From positions 62,001 to 126,000 of the forward strand of contig JBAMDO010000116.1 in NCBI GenBank assembly GCA_037074765.1: a stretch of DNA of 64,000 bases. The letters run 5' to 3'. This document shows, one piece after another, positions 33,412-45,945 of this stretch (position 1 is the first letter of the stretch; every line of letters begins with the position of its first letter). This stretch comes from Mansonella perstans (Eukaryota > Nematoda > Chromadorea > Rhabditida > Onchocercidae). Both the position numbers and the translations under genes were made by a program. The notes under the pieces were generated by a model that saw only the letters and a program-made list of their open reading frames with translations, was not told where the DNA came from and did not search any database.

Positions 33412-36400
33412 CATTTCTTTGCAGTAGATGAATAAAAGTAGAAAGATTTTAGTTTGGTTTCAGCCTTGCAAGTCTTTTCTATAAATTTACTGTATGAACC
33501 ATTGATATCTTGTACTAAGCTTTGATATAAAACAATCATTGAAATTAGTGTTTCTCTACCACTTTTTTTAACCAAGGACCACAAGTTGACAAATAACGGA
33601 ATTTGTCAATTGAAAAATAAACTTTTGATCAAAAATTTCAACATATAGTTTTAAAAATTCTGCTCACTGAAATATTTGATCACATTGTAATTCTTTGCAC
33701 TCGATTTCATAACAAACTTAAGCTCTAATTATTAATCTCTAATTACTCAGTCTATTTATTCCTTCTATTACATAGCAACTTCCCGCTACAGTGAGATTTA
33801 ATTACGAATTATTTAAAATTCGTGCATAATGAATGAAATGTACAAGTGGAAGTTAATGGATCAAGAAGCCATGATGGCTAAAAAATATTCATTCATATTA
33901 CGTTCTCAAATCCAATTTAATAATGTTAAAATTTTGATAATTTGCATTTTCTAATATCTTTCATCAACAAATGAGTTCTAGATTGATTGAAAGTATTCTC
34001 AGTAGAAAATATGATTAAAAGTTTTAGCTTAATTTCGAGTGAAATTGGCACATAATTCCTAAAAGTGATCTGAGATATCAAAAATGATGTCAAAAAATAG
34101 GAAAAGGAAAATTCTGAGTTGTTGGAATTCAGCGATATAAAAGCGAATGTTAGTAAGTAATAACTTTTGAAGAAAATGTTCTTTTTAAATGTAAATAAGA
34201 ATGGCTTAAAATGATCGATAGTGTAGAAAAACGTAGAATAATATAAGGAAAATTTCACATTTCTAGTGGTAGAGAAATATGGAGGTGTAACAGATCGCTG
34301 GAATTAAATTCAGCTGACAACAGCATGGTTGCTAATTTAACAATCATTGAAGATCAGTCAATTGACCGAATTAACCAAAAAGTTTTTTGATTATTCACAA
34401 ATTATTCATTAGTGTACGCTACACCTCTGTGCATATATCCATCACCTTATTATCACTCAGATTCTGCAACTTTTATTTCTTTGGTTCATAATTTTGAACT
34501 AGTCTCCAGACGTATTTCACATACTTTACTTCAGGAGTGGTCATGCTGAATATTTATGAAGCGAAGTTACGAGTGTAGTAGAATTTTGATAATTCATGTC
34601 GGTTTTAGAAGAAAAAAATATTGCAATATAACTTTGTGTCAAATCAATATTATGAATTATAGTAGGATCGAATTCAATTTTGTTTTCTTCTATCATTTAG
34701 GAGTTTTTGCTTAAGCACATTTGAGAAGATTCTTCTAATGCTATCAAGTTTAAAATTTTTGATCTATCAAAATAGCTGGACTTTAACACTAGGATATTAA
34801 AACAAGGTTACGATCCATTATATATCATAACAACAAAGAACACATAATTGTATTTCCAAAAGCTTGACCCATTTATGCACTATTCTGCATTAATGACAAA
34901 TCTCAGAAATATTTTGTTGTCATGGTCAAACTTTCGGAAACACAATTATGCTTCTTTAACTATATGATGAATTATTCAAATTGAAAAATTTTGAACAATC
35001 TAATTTATGAAAATGTACAAATTATTGAACTTGGAAATTTCAAAGATCACTTTCTGAGCGTAATTTAAATTAGCATACTTATTAGAAATGCTTCTGTCAT
35101 ACGATTTTCAGTGATAATTTCGCTATCAAAATGCTACATACAGAATTTTTATCAGTCAAACATATATTGAATTTTTCATCCAATATGTTTTGAAATTCTT
35201 TAAATTTTTAAGGTACACAAATTTTGACAAACGTTTTCGATCTTCATTTCTTTTCGAGTTTTTAGAAGCAAATGCTATCATACGGCTGTCACTGAAATGT
35301 GTCATTTTGTGTTTTAACTTTCTTCTTGTGCCTGCTATATCATCTTTAAAGTTTAGGTAGTTTATTTTTTAAAAATTTTGAAGTTAACGTGGTATTTTTT
35401 CATCCCATGGCCATTTATTCGCATTTGTCTCAATAATACCGGGCTACATCCATCATAGTGTAAACGAAATCAATGCAAATAAAAAAAAGAAACACTAATG
35501 CAAAAGCTGATTGCAGTCAGAAAATTAATGAACAGGAAATAATTAACTTTTGAAGTGACGAAGTCGTTTAATTGATAAAGATTTTCTTTTTTATATTTCA
35601 CTTTTCTTATTACAAAAACAAAAAAAGAAAACTTTTTAATTGTGTTGTTTAAAAATCTTTTGAATTTTATGTTATTCAAAATAATTTCTGGGCGCATATG
35701 GTAAAAATATTGGCTACTGATGGAACCTAACAAATAAATGGATTTGTTAGAGAATGACAGGCTGATGATAAATTGCTTCTCCATTGATTTCAAATGGAAT
35801 CTTGATAAGTGTAACCATCCCATTCTAGATTTGAAAATAAACTAACAAGCAAGCTTCCATATCGATTTCACATTTTTAAATTACAAGATTTTTTGTTTTT
35901 GTCAGAAATTTTAAACAGAATTGTTTTTGCAAAATTTCGAAAATTTTAAAATTAATTTTCTTTCTTTCTTCACATATTAAATTACATTATTTTTGAAATA
36001 ATAATTGAGAATTCTTTTCAGAATTACGAGTGACTTATTTATTGCTTAACGACTTTGTTGATTTCAATCCACTTTTTTTCCACACCACTTCAGATCCATT
36101 TAAGAATACCAAGAAGCAGTGCTAATTATTGCTATTTCGTTCCCTAGGTTCTGCTAACATTTCTAAGGAATCTAAGCCATTTTCCGTTATTGTTTTCTCA
36201 TTATTTCACTCTTATCTATTAGCATATAGCTTGCAGTATAATTGAATGAAGTTTTGTTAAGATTCTAAGATAGTGAATTCTAAAATAATTTAGCGATAAA
36301 TTGAATGACACAAATTTATTTTGAGTTTTTTTTTTTCAGAAATTTAACGTTCCAAAATTAAATGATTCATTGTAATGCTATTGAAATTAATCAACAAAAC

Positions 36401-38630
36401 TTAAAGAATAAATCCTGGAAAATGACCACTAAAATTTAAGAAATAAATCCTTGAAGTTAACTATCAAAATTCAAGGAATAAATCCATGTCTTTTTTCTTA
36501 TTCAGAAGCACAGACAGCTCATCTCAACATTATAGTTTATTTAGTCATTATTGGAAATGAAAAGTAGCAATATTTGAATTCAATGATTTTAGTTCTTGGT
36601 AAAAATTAAATGTTTTAAATGAAATTCAAAAAAAAAGTTCACTTTTAGCGCAATTTAACTACATGAATTATTCCGCATCAAAAAATTCAACGATTAATTT
36701 GCTATTGGAAAAATTTTAGAATTAGCATAAATTATTCTACTGCAAAAAATTTGATTGCCAACTGATCAATATTATGGAATTCTCGAAGAAATAACAAATT
36801 TGTAATTTTATGATCACTTTAAAATTGTAGAGAAATTAAAGAGTACAGTTAGGTAACAACTAAAATATAACATATGCTGTTTAATGACTTTTGAATATCT
36901 ATCTATATTAATAGAAAATGAGAGAACTTCTTTCGAGATTTCGCTATTCTATTTTCAAATTCTTTTTTATTTATTCCAAGAAATTTCTCTTAAACAATTT
37001 GATAATACCCTTTTTTAATCAATCCTTTTCCAGTAAATTGTTGATCCTTTATCTTTCTTCATTTCTCGTTCGAATATTTGCGCATTGTCCTAAACAAAAA
37101 AAAAAAAACTATATACTACTTCTTGTGCTTCTTTTCTCTTGAGTCTAGGCAAGGCAGTAAGGACATGTTGGAAATAAGATTCACATGTTTAATCGAAATA
37201 ATTTTCCCTTTTTACAATTTAAAAAAAATGCATTTTTTTGCTGAAGGAGAGAAAATTGCATTCTTTTCATGACAAACTTTGTCACATTCTTTATTTAAAG
37301 CTGATTGATAGTCCGATATTACTTTGAGCTCAATGATATCTTTATCTTACTTAGAACGAACTAATAGACCTTTTTAAAGCTAACTGATAGTGTTATTTTT
37401 TGTAACAAAAAAACAAGACGAATAACAATTTACCGTACCCAAAAAAGAGCAAAACATTGATTTTTCTTTTGCTTAACTGAATCATATAAATTCTCTTTTT
37501 CCATTTTGTTTCATGGTTATTTTAATTTCGAGGAAGCAAATTAATCGATTTATCAGATCCTAGAAATTTAAAATATCGTTTAAAGAATTTTCAGATTTTT
37601 TTTGCAAATATAACAAAAGATTATAAAATTATTTCAAGACGTTTTTAATAAATAATTTGAAATGAACAACAAACAAAGTAATTTAATTCAAAAATTTCAA
37701 ATTGATTGTGTTAATAGCTGAGCAAAAAGTTACTCAAAAGAATAATTGAAATTATTGTTAATCAATTAACATATGGTTTTCTTTTTTTTTTCTTTTTTTT
37801 CTTATGTGTTAATGTTATTCATTGAAATTCAAAGTTCTGCATAAAGTTTAATTTTCAGATATTATTATTGATGAGGTAAAATTGATGCAAAATTTCAAAT
37901 TATTTTAAAACAAATTTTTACTAATCAAAATGATAATGGAGACAATCAATTCTTGTAATAAAAAGGATTAGATTAATTTAAAAAAAATCACTTCTTCTTG
38001 CATTTTGCATATGAATAGCAAAAATGCTGAATGAAATACTATTAGTTGGCAAACGTTTGGTTGAAATGAATTAGGCAAAAGTTTCTATACAATATTTGCT
38101 GTTCGTTGTAATTTCACTAATTGTCGAACTTAAACAAAAAGCTGCGTAGACTAAAATTTTTTTCTCAAAACCTTTTTTTGTGTGCTCAATGGTTGAATGT
38201 TCGACCATTGCATAATATTTAATGCTGATTTTTCAACAATTTGTACAGCTTACGAGAATGAACTTCTGATTATTAGTCATTGTTAATCTTATCAACAAAC
38301 TGCTTCTCTTCATTTCTCTTATCTCATCCATTAAAATTTGTGAAAATTATCATTTCATCACGTATTATTTGATAAAATGTTTGGTTGATTATTAAAACTG
38401 TACTAAATTCATGACAATTTCCACTTTTTTATTAAAAGGAAAATTTATCATTTTTTAGTTTGAATCATTTCCCAAGTTGGAAATAAATATTAAAGAAAAG
38501 AATTCTAAGTACTTTTCTTAAGTTTGTTTTAAATTAAATGCAAAAAGAAATGTTGCATTACAGCGGAAGGATTTGGCACAAGGCCAGAGGCTTAAAACTT
38601 TAGTATGTCAAACTTAAAAACTTTTTAAAT

Positions 38631-38690
38631 AGCATTCATTCCATGAAAACAATTAACAACATTCATCCCATGAAAACAATTAACAATCCT
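38631..38690. repeat. tandem duplication of a ~27 bp unit
   Basis: CATTCATTCCATGAAAACAA then TTAACAA is followed directly by CATTCATCCCATGAAAACAA then TTAACAA, one mismatch. Confidence 0.85.
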
Positions 38691-41600
38691 AATTATTGTT
38701 ATTTTCTTGAAGGTTTTCACTCAGTCTCTCTGCCACTTATTTAAATGAATATGTCAACTTTGTAGCAATATGATTAATTTTGTTGCCTACTTTTAATTTT
38801 GAATTTCAACTTCATGCGTTAAATATTTTATAATACTTTCAGCACTATATGTACTGCTGAAAAAGTATTAGGCTTCAGAAATAATTAAAGTTATCATTGC
38901 AGGTTATTGGTACAATATATCAAGAATTTTTAGTGGAAAAAAAAATTTCAACAAAATGTCAAAGGTAATGCAATAGTAAGTATAGGCAATGGATGACAAT
39001 GAAGCGAATAAATTGCAATTTGGATGGACTGACCTTGAGGTAAAAAAACATTTTTAATTTAATATTAATTGAAATTAGTGAAAAAATTGTAAAATGTGGA
39101 AGCAATGATTGATAATGAAATGTACGAAGCAATCAAATAAATTTCAAACAAAAAAAAAAAAATTATAAAGAAAAAAGAAAAATGAACAATAAACTGTCTT
39201 TTTCTTATTGAGTTTTCTAGATTTTTATTCTTAAATTTTTTAAAAAATTTTCTGTCCTTTGATTAGTATAAACAAAGAGATGGAAATGAATGATGCTAGA
39301 TTATCATTGACAAGTTAGCAGTACTAGACTAGTTAATATACCAAAATTCTTAGAAGATTTTTTTTTTTAAAATTTCTTCGAGATGTCATTAAAAAGCAGT
39401 TTATGCCCTGCCCTGAACTATATTCAAAACAGTGAAAATTGTTCTTTTTCCAGTTAACCATTACATATTACTGATTTATTTTCACGATTTTTCGGCCTAC
39501 TTTTTAATTTACTGACTATGTACTTTTTGGCTCTTTTATTGATAAAGATTTGCAAAAATTTTTTCATTTTTAATGAAACAGAATAGAAAACAGAACAGTT
39601 AAAGTTTTCCAATCGGAAACTTTTTTTTCGAAAAATTTTTTTGTCAAAATCAAAATATGATTGGAATTTTAACAGATTGCTGTATATTTTGCTGTATAAA
39701 TTTTGTCTAAGATTCTTTCCTACATCAGACTGACATCCGGAACTCTGAGCGATATCAATCAGCCAACAGCTCATTTCGAATTTATCGACAGCGATCCGCC
39801 CAGGATGAACATTTAGGTTTCATTTTTTAAATTTTTCACACACGATTTGAAACAAAACAGCTTAGGCTTTTTATTATTCTCTATTCATCAGTCTACTTGT
39901 CCAAATTTGATCATCTTATAGGAAAATCTACTTTAATGGAAAGTACAAATCTAATTTCATATTTCACCCTACTAATTTACTAATACTTATTCCTTTAGCA
40001 TTTCATTTGAAATTCCTTTCTAGATAAAGGCAAAATAAAATTACCCTTTTTGAAAATTTAAACAATTTTCAAAAATTCATAGCTTGATCCATCAAATGCA
40101 CCAAAATTATTTTTAAAGTTCTGTTCAAAATTATTCTCATTTGTGTTTCTTATAAGTAACACAAACACAATTTTGACGTCTTCATTTTACTTCATTTCTT
40201 TTTTTTGCACTGAATAATCTCTGTTTTCAACTTATGACAAATGAAAATATACTTTGAAATTTCATATATAATTTTCGTTTAAGTGAAACATTTTTGTTAA
40301 TAGAATTTTTTCAATTAATTTAAGTGCCTTTCAAACTGGTAAGTTGTTCATTAAATAAACGTTAAATAAATCATAAATTAAAATTAATAACATTCATTGG
40401 AACAATCGATAAAAGTTAAACTACTTTTTCGTCCTCAATTTTTTCAAATACTCGTTAACTAAAGTTTTATCTTCAGAAAGTTTTAAAAAAACACTAATAC
40501 AAGCAGTTGTTTTTCGCTCTTCCACTATCAGTAATAAATACACAGCATCTGTTGAAATGAATGATTAATTAATTAGTATTTCAAACGAATAATCATCAAT
40601 TCGACCATAACATTACACTTCTGATTATGTTTAAATTATTACCTTTCTTATTAATGCAAAATTCCTATGGCGTTCTCTTCAAATGACTTGGTTAAAATGC
40701 ACTAAGAAGCTTTAATGCTTCAAAATTTAATTATAAAGTTCCATAGGTCATTAACGAAGCTATTAAGCGCTTGCTGTTTGAAATTTAATCACAAATTACT
40801 CTATAACACTAATGAAATAGCTTAATTTTCTTCCTCAATAACTTTTCAAATTTTTCACAAAAAAAAAACGAAGAACGAAGAGGAAAAAGTTCCACGATAT
40901 TATATAGTGAATATGTTTGAAGCTCCATACATGATAAAGCATTCGACAGAATTGAATACTTAACTAATAAAATGCAATAAATTTATTTAATCCTTCCCGA
41001 GAAAATATTAAATCTTATCATTGAAAATTTTTCAAGAAATTCAGAAAATTGCAAGCTTTTGATATTTCAACTGCTTTTGCTGATTTCATTATAATGTCAA
41101 TCATGCAAAAAAAAAGAAAAAACAATAAAAAAACGTGTCCAATGACCTAAAAAAGAAAAATCACAAATCAGAGTGCTTTATTTCCCGGATATTGTCATTC
41201 AATTTTTGATTGCCATATTTCTATCGTTAATGAAAGAGGCAGGAAAAGGCCTAAAAAGATGATGTATTTTTCCTACAATCTTCCCCCGATTGATCAATCT
41301 CTTAGCTACCGTCATAGCATCACTATGCATCATTTTAAAAGCCTAGGTAAAATTTTCTAGGGTTATTAGCAATCATAAAAACAATTGCTGCATATAAAAT
41401 AAAGAAGGAAACAAAAAAAAAAAAGGCGAAACAAATTCTCGAAAATCTCAAAAAAAAAAGATTAAAAAACTTTTGTAAGTGCAATGATCAAATGTAAAAA
41501 AGGTGAAATTATTTTTCAACTGTACTTTCCTAGATTAATCAGTTAGAATGTTTGTTAAAATGTCGTAATGCAATCATTGAAAATTAGATTCCTTTATGTC

Positions 41601-43347
41601 ATTGTCAGTGATAGAAAAACGGAAATATGAATCAAAAAAAAATAAGGAAAGAAAGAATTTGAAATAGCCGCAATTCGTCGCAATTTGAAAAGACAAAGAG
41701 AAGAATTTGTCTCATTACTCGTTCTGTCTAGTTAGCTGATAATATCTTTATCTTACCGTATCTATTTTAATTCATGCTTTTCATTAACATTTTTTTTTTA
41801 ATTCATTTCAATAAAGTTCCACTAATTTTCTAGCAAAATCGCTCAAAATAGAATGTCCAAAAATTTTTTGCTTAAATCATTTATCAAAAAAATACTCCAT
41901 ACATCAAATTTTCAGTATTTCAATTCTCATAGGTGACATAGTTTGAAATGGAAAAAACAAACAAACAGCAGTTTATTTTTTCACAAAAAAATTTGATACT
42001 TCATTAATTTTAACAAAATTCTTTTTCGTTTACTATAATTAATTGCTCATCCTGTTTAATTATAGTTACTTTTGAATTTTTTTTTTCCATCGAAGTTTAT
42101 TATTTGTTGGAATGAATAGTTCAGGAAGGACATCATTCTAAATGACATTTCATTCTTGCTTTCTCAAATTGCATTATTTAATATTGTTCACATTCTTTCA
42201 AAGAAGCAAAAAAAAAAAAAAAAAAATGATTTTAATAATTGCACTTCATTTTATCAGTAAATAGCAATGCGCCTATTCATTTGCAGTATGACTGAAATGT
42301 CTCTGAACTTTTCAAAATTCCATGCTCATTTTGTTAAGAGCATGCAAAGAATCTCTTAACGACAATTTATGAATTATTTGGAATCCTTCTTGCAGCACTA
42401 ATAAATTTCTTCTTTACTATTGAATGCATTCAGCAATTCTTTCTTTTCCATTATTAAATGTTTCAGTACAAAAAAATCGCTCATAATGATAAAGTGCTAG
42501 AATGAGAGCCAAAAAGATTTAGATTTGCTAGTAGAGTAATATGTATCAGTTAAGTTTTACTGAATGAATATTTCGCTATATTTTATAGATAATTGCATTT
42601 TTTTTTTTTTTGCTTGAAATTCATTAAGTGCAATATTATCAATTTTACTCGAAGATTGTTTCATTAAAGCACTGCAAATATTAGGTACGATAAATAATCA
42701 AAGGTTCGGGCTTAAGTATCTTTTTTGATGTAATCAAATATTAACAATAATTTGGCATCTATTTTGTCCTCGTATCTAAGCAAATGTACTTTATTAAAGA
42801 TGAATCCGAGTAAGTCTGAAATTACTGGAAAAAGAAATTAGGATTTCAGACTATTCTGGAATAGAAAAATGATGAAGAGAAAGAAATCTGATTAATTATG
42901 TTAAAATTCAATCATATGGAGGTTAATCATCTCAGTTAATAAGCTTTAATTCCTTTCGAAATGCCATTTTTTATTTCATCAAATTTCTGTACACTTCATT
43001 TAATCAACTTAGCAAACTATCTGATTTGCGGCAAATTCAATAAAATCATATTTAGAATATACAGTCATTAAGTCTAAACACATATATTTTTATAGATTTT
43101 GCAAGTCTGGAAAATAAGAAAAAACTTTAAGCACTCTCTTCTAACTTTTTGTATTGTAAAATTTGTACGGTGAGCCAAACGATAAATCAAAACTTTTCTT
43201 GCATTATTTTTATTTAGGAAAATCATAAATATTCCTTAAATAATGTGCTTCGTAATGCCTAGACTTTAAAAATTTGCCTCCTAAAAAAAATGAAAAACAT
43301 GAAATTTCGAATTTGTTAATTTTTAAATATTTCGCATGTGATCAATT

Positions 43348-45945
43348 ATGAAAAAGTTTACAGAACCGAATCTAAGTCTTTCGGTGGAATTAATCGATAA
43401 CGATACTTTACTATCATCATCAAAAAATGGAATTCATCTGTCGCCAAATATTGAATTTCGACGTGATAGTACTCATAGCATGAACGATATCAGTGATAAT
43501 AAACCGCGTATAAAGCGGAATATCAAACGTAATGGTACTCTCCCACATTTATCAACAGGTTCATGTTGTAATATTTCGATTTTACGCTTTTTCTGATCCT
43601 ATAAATCAATATACTTTCTTAATTGATACAGTTAGTGTAACTATTCGCCCTATCTTCGAGAAAAATTTCTTCGAATTTCTCTTTTCAGTTTTCTTCACGA
43701 TGTTTCGTTTTAAATTCGTGACATAAAATTTATAAGAGTATCACGACGTCGTTAAGCGTCATTTAATTTATAGTATCAATAAAATTCTCTATTACTTCGG
43801 AAACATTTTACAATTTTGTGCTTCGAACAATGATCTTAGTAAAACTTTGCTTGTAACAAAAAAAGTCTTAATAATTTGGTCAGAAAATTGATAAAGCAAA
43901 TATTAGTGACAAACCCTTCACTTACTCCAGGATATTATGCATATCCAAGCATAAACTTGCTGTAATCACTTTGGTATTAAACATTGCACTTCTCAGCTGA
44001 CCATTTTAGCAATAATTTTGATTTTCCAAATTTAAAGAGTTTTCAACTTGCTGCGAAGATTTTTAGCTTCAAATTGGTTAGATGAATGTGAATAAATAAA
44101 TTAGTAATTGAAATTTTTGTGAAAATGTCTCAAAAGTCCTGAAATATATACCGATATATAATTGTCTTAATTTAATGAATTAAATATCATCATGAAAGTA
44201 CGAAATTTTTGTTTAATTTCTTTTTCGAAGTGATGATAATTTGAGCAAATGAAAGTAGAAAAAGTCCAATCAATTATTTTGCACCTCTAATTAATGATAA
44301 TAGAAAAGGATATTATTGAAAATAATAAAGCGATTTATTTTAAATTTAAAATGGAAAAGGAAAAGATGATGTAAATTTCTGAAGATATAAAAGATGCAAT
44401 TTAAGCATACTAAGGACAAGGTAATATACATGAAAGTAATTTTAGTAAAAAAGAGGTGCTAACTAGTTTGTAAAAATGAGCAAGCACAAAATCACTAAAT
44501 TAAATTTTTTATATCAAAAAAAACTTGTGAAATGTATTGCGTTTGCCATTTAAATCTATGCCAGTGATGTGTATGGAAAATTTTAGGTGTTTTTAAAGCA
44601 TCTCAATATTTTTGCATACTAATGATAGAAACTATGTAATTCCATTAAAGAAAAATAATTAATTTAAAACACAAAATATCGATAATAATTGATCTGTAGA
44701 TGGATGTACTAATTGAATCTTTGTTTTATTTCCTTTCCTGACAATTAACCGTATCCTTATCTCATAATACTTTTCGATGTTTTCTAATTTTTTCCTGAAA
44801 TAATCATCATATCCAATCTTTAAAGAAATAATCTTTATTCGGCGACAAAATATTTAGCAGTTTCACGACATCTTTCAGAATTCCTTTTGTCTTTTTCAAC
44901 ACTTCTTATGTTGAACGATCGCAGTTTCGGAAATTAATTTATTTTATCTTTTGAAATATTTCTTTCTCATTCATTTTGAATTAACTGAAAAAACTGAACA
45001 GATTGAATCCTTGGTTCAGTATATCATCAAATTTGTTGAGAGTAAAAAAAAATTTTTTTGTAAAACATTAAAGATATGCGAAAGAATATAATAATATACA
45101 ATGACTTTTTACCGCAGTACTATCAAATGATTGTAGGAATGATGCAGAAATTAACCAAAAATTTCCCGTTAAATTCTTTTCATTTCTTTTTTCTCCCTAT
45201 GAATTCCATTAAATATGCTACATTCAATAGCAAAATTTATTATTTATGATAATTTGAATAAATTTTAAATTGTTATTGTTATCAACAATAAAATATTCTT
45301 ACAGTCATTTTTCATTTTCAGATATTTCATCATCCGCACATCATCAGGCTTTTTCGCACAACTATTTACAAGTACCGCGATCTCGTACAACACAAGTAGA
45401 TCGATCCAATTCTTCAGTTAGTATGCAATCGGATTTAGAGTCATGTTTCGGTGATGCACAATTTCAAACAGATCTAATTGAAGGAAAAGTCATCGGTTTG
45501 CATTTTGCTTTTTACACAGCTGCTTTTATCAGTTATCAGGACAAAATTGATCACTTTTATCCGCTGCAGTTTTTCGTATTTCATCTTCAATGAGATATTT
45601 TCTCTAGAATGTTGTTTCTAGAACAGTTGTTTTTGAAGTTTGCCCTGGAGTTGAGTGTCAATAATACTAATAAGAAGATATCTTCTTTCTGATCTACTTT
45701 TTTGCATCGTTTCCTTTTCAGTTTAATTCAAAAATAACTCGGATTATATATAAATAATAAGGTTAACTTATTTTTGTAATACTGAAAGTCATATTTGAAA
45801 ATATTTTTATTCATATTATTTGAGATATAGATTCAAAGTTCGAAAGCACATATTCTCTTTTTCTAATAAATATATATATTTTTTTCCTTTGTTTCTTTTT
45901 CAGCTCAATATGAAGAAATTAATTTAATCTCCTCAACAACCAATC
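43348..45945 (+). CDS. N-terminal exons (isoform A) of a large gene; Ser/Thr-rich disordered protein
   Basis: Exon 1 is 43348-43558 (ATG with an in-frame TGA just upstream), exon 2 is 45322-45495 and a likely exon 3 is 45904-45945. Donors ACAG-GT and ATCG-GT and acceptors TTTTCAG all agree in phase 1. The conceptual protein of about 142 residues is polar and low in hydrophobics, rich in Ser, Asn and basic residues (RIKRNIKRNGTLPHLS, then RSRTTQVDRSNSSVSMQSD). It has basophilic kinase-type sites (RRDS, RSNS) and an acidic segment (FQTDLIEGKVIAQYEE). If exon 3 is not spliced at 45945 it ends at a TGA at 45972-45974. An alternative donor for exon 2 (45488) would give phase 0. No domain is recognised. 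It probably continues into exons far downstream. Confidence 0.6.

Larger units (their letters stand above)
30959..43347. other. gene desert of about 12 kb
   Basis: No exon chain was found on either strand. The longer open frames (34258-33926 minus and 35823-35470 minus) are rich in Phe, Leu, Ile, Ser and Lys, as expected from AT-rich noncoding DNA. The stretch could be the 5' flank or a long first intron of the gene that starts at 43348. Small duplications occur at 33323-33411 and 38631-38690. Confidence 0.55.

Noticed and set aside
33926..34258. 110-codon minus-strand frame
   Set aside because: Composition is Phe/Leu/Ser/Lys-heavy as expected from AT-rich DNA; no acceptor, donor or partner exon, and a frame of this length is expected by chance in 64 kb.
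35470..35823. 117-codon minus-strand frame
   Set aside because: Same reasons: biased composition, no splice context, length compatible with chance.
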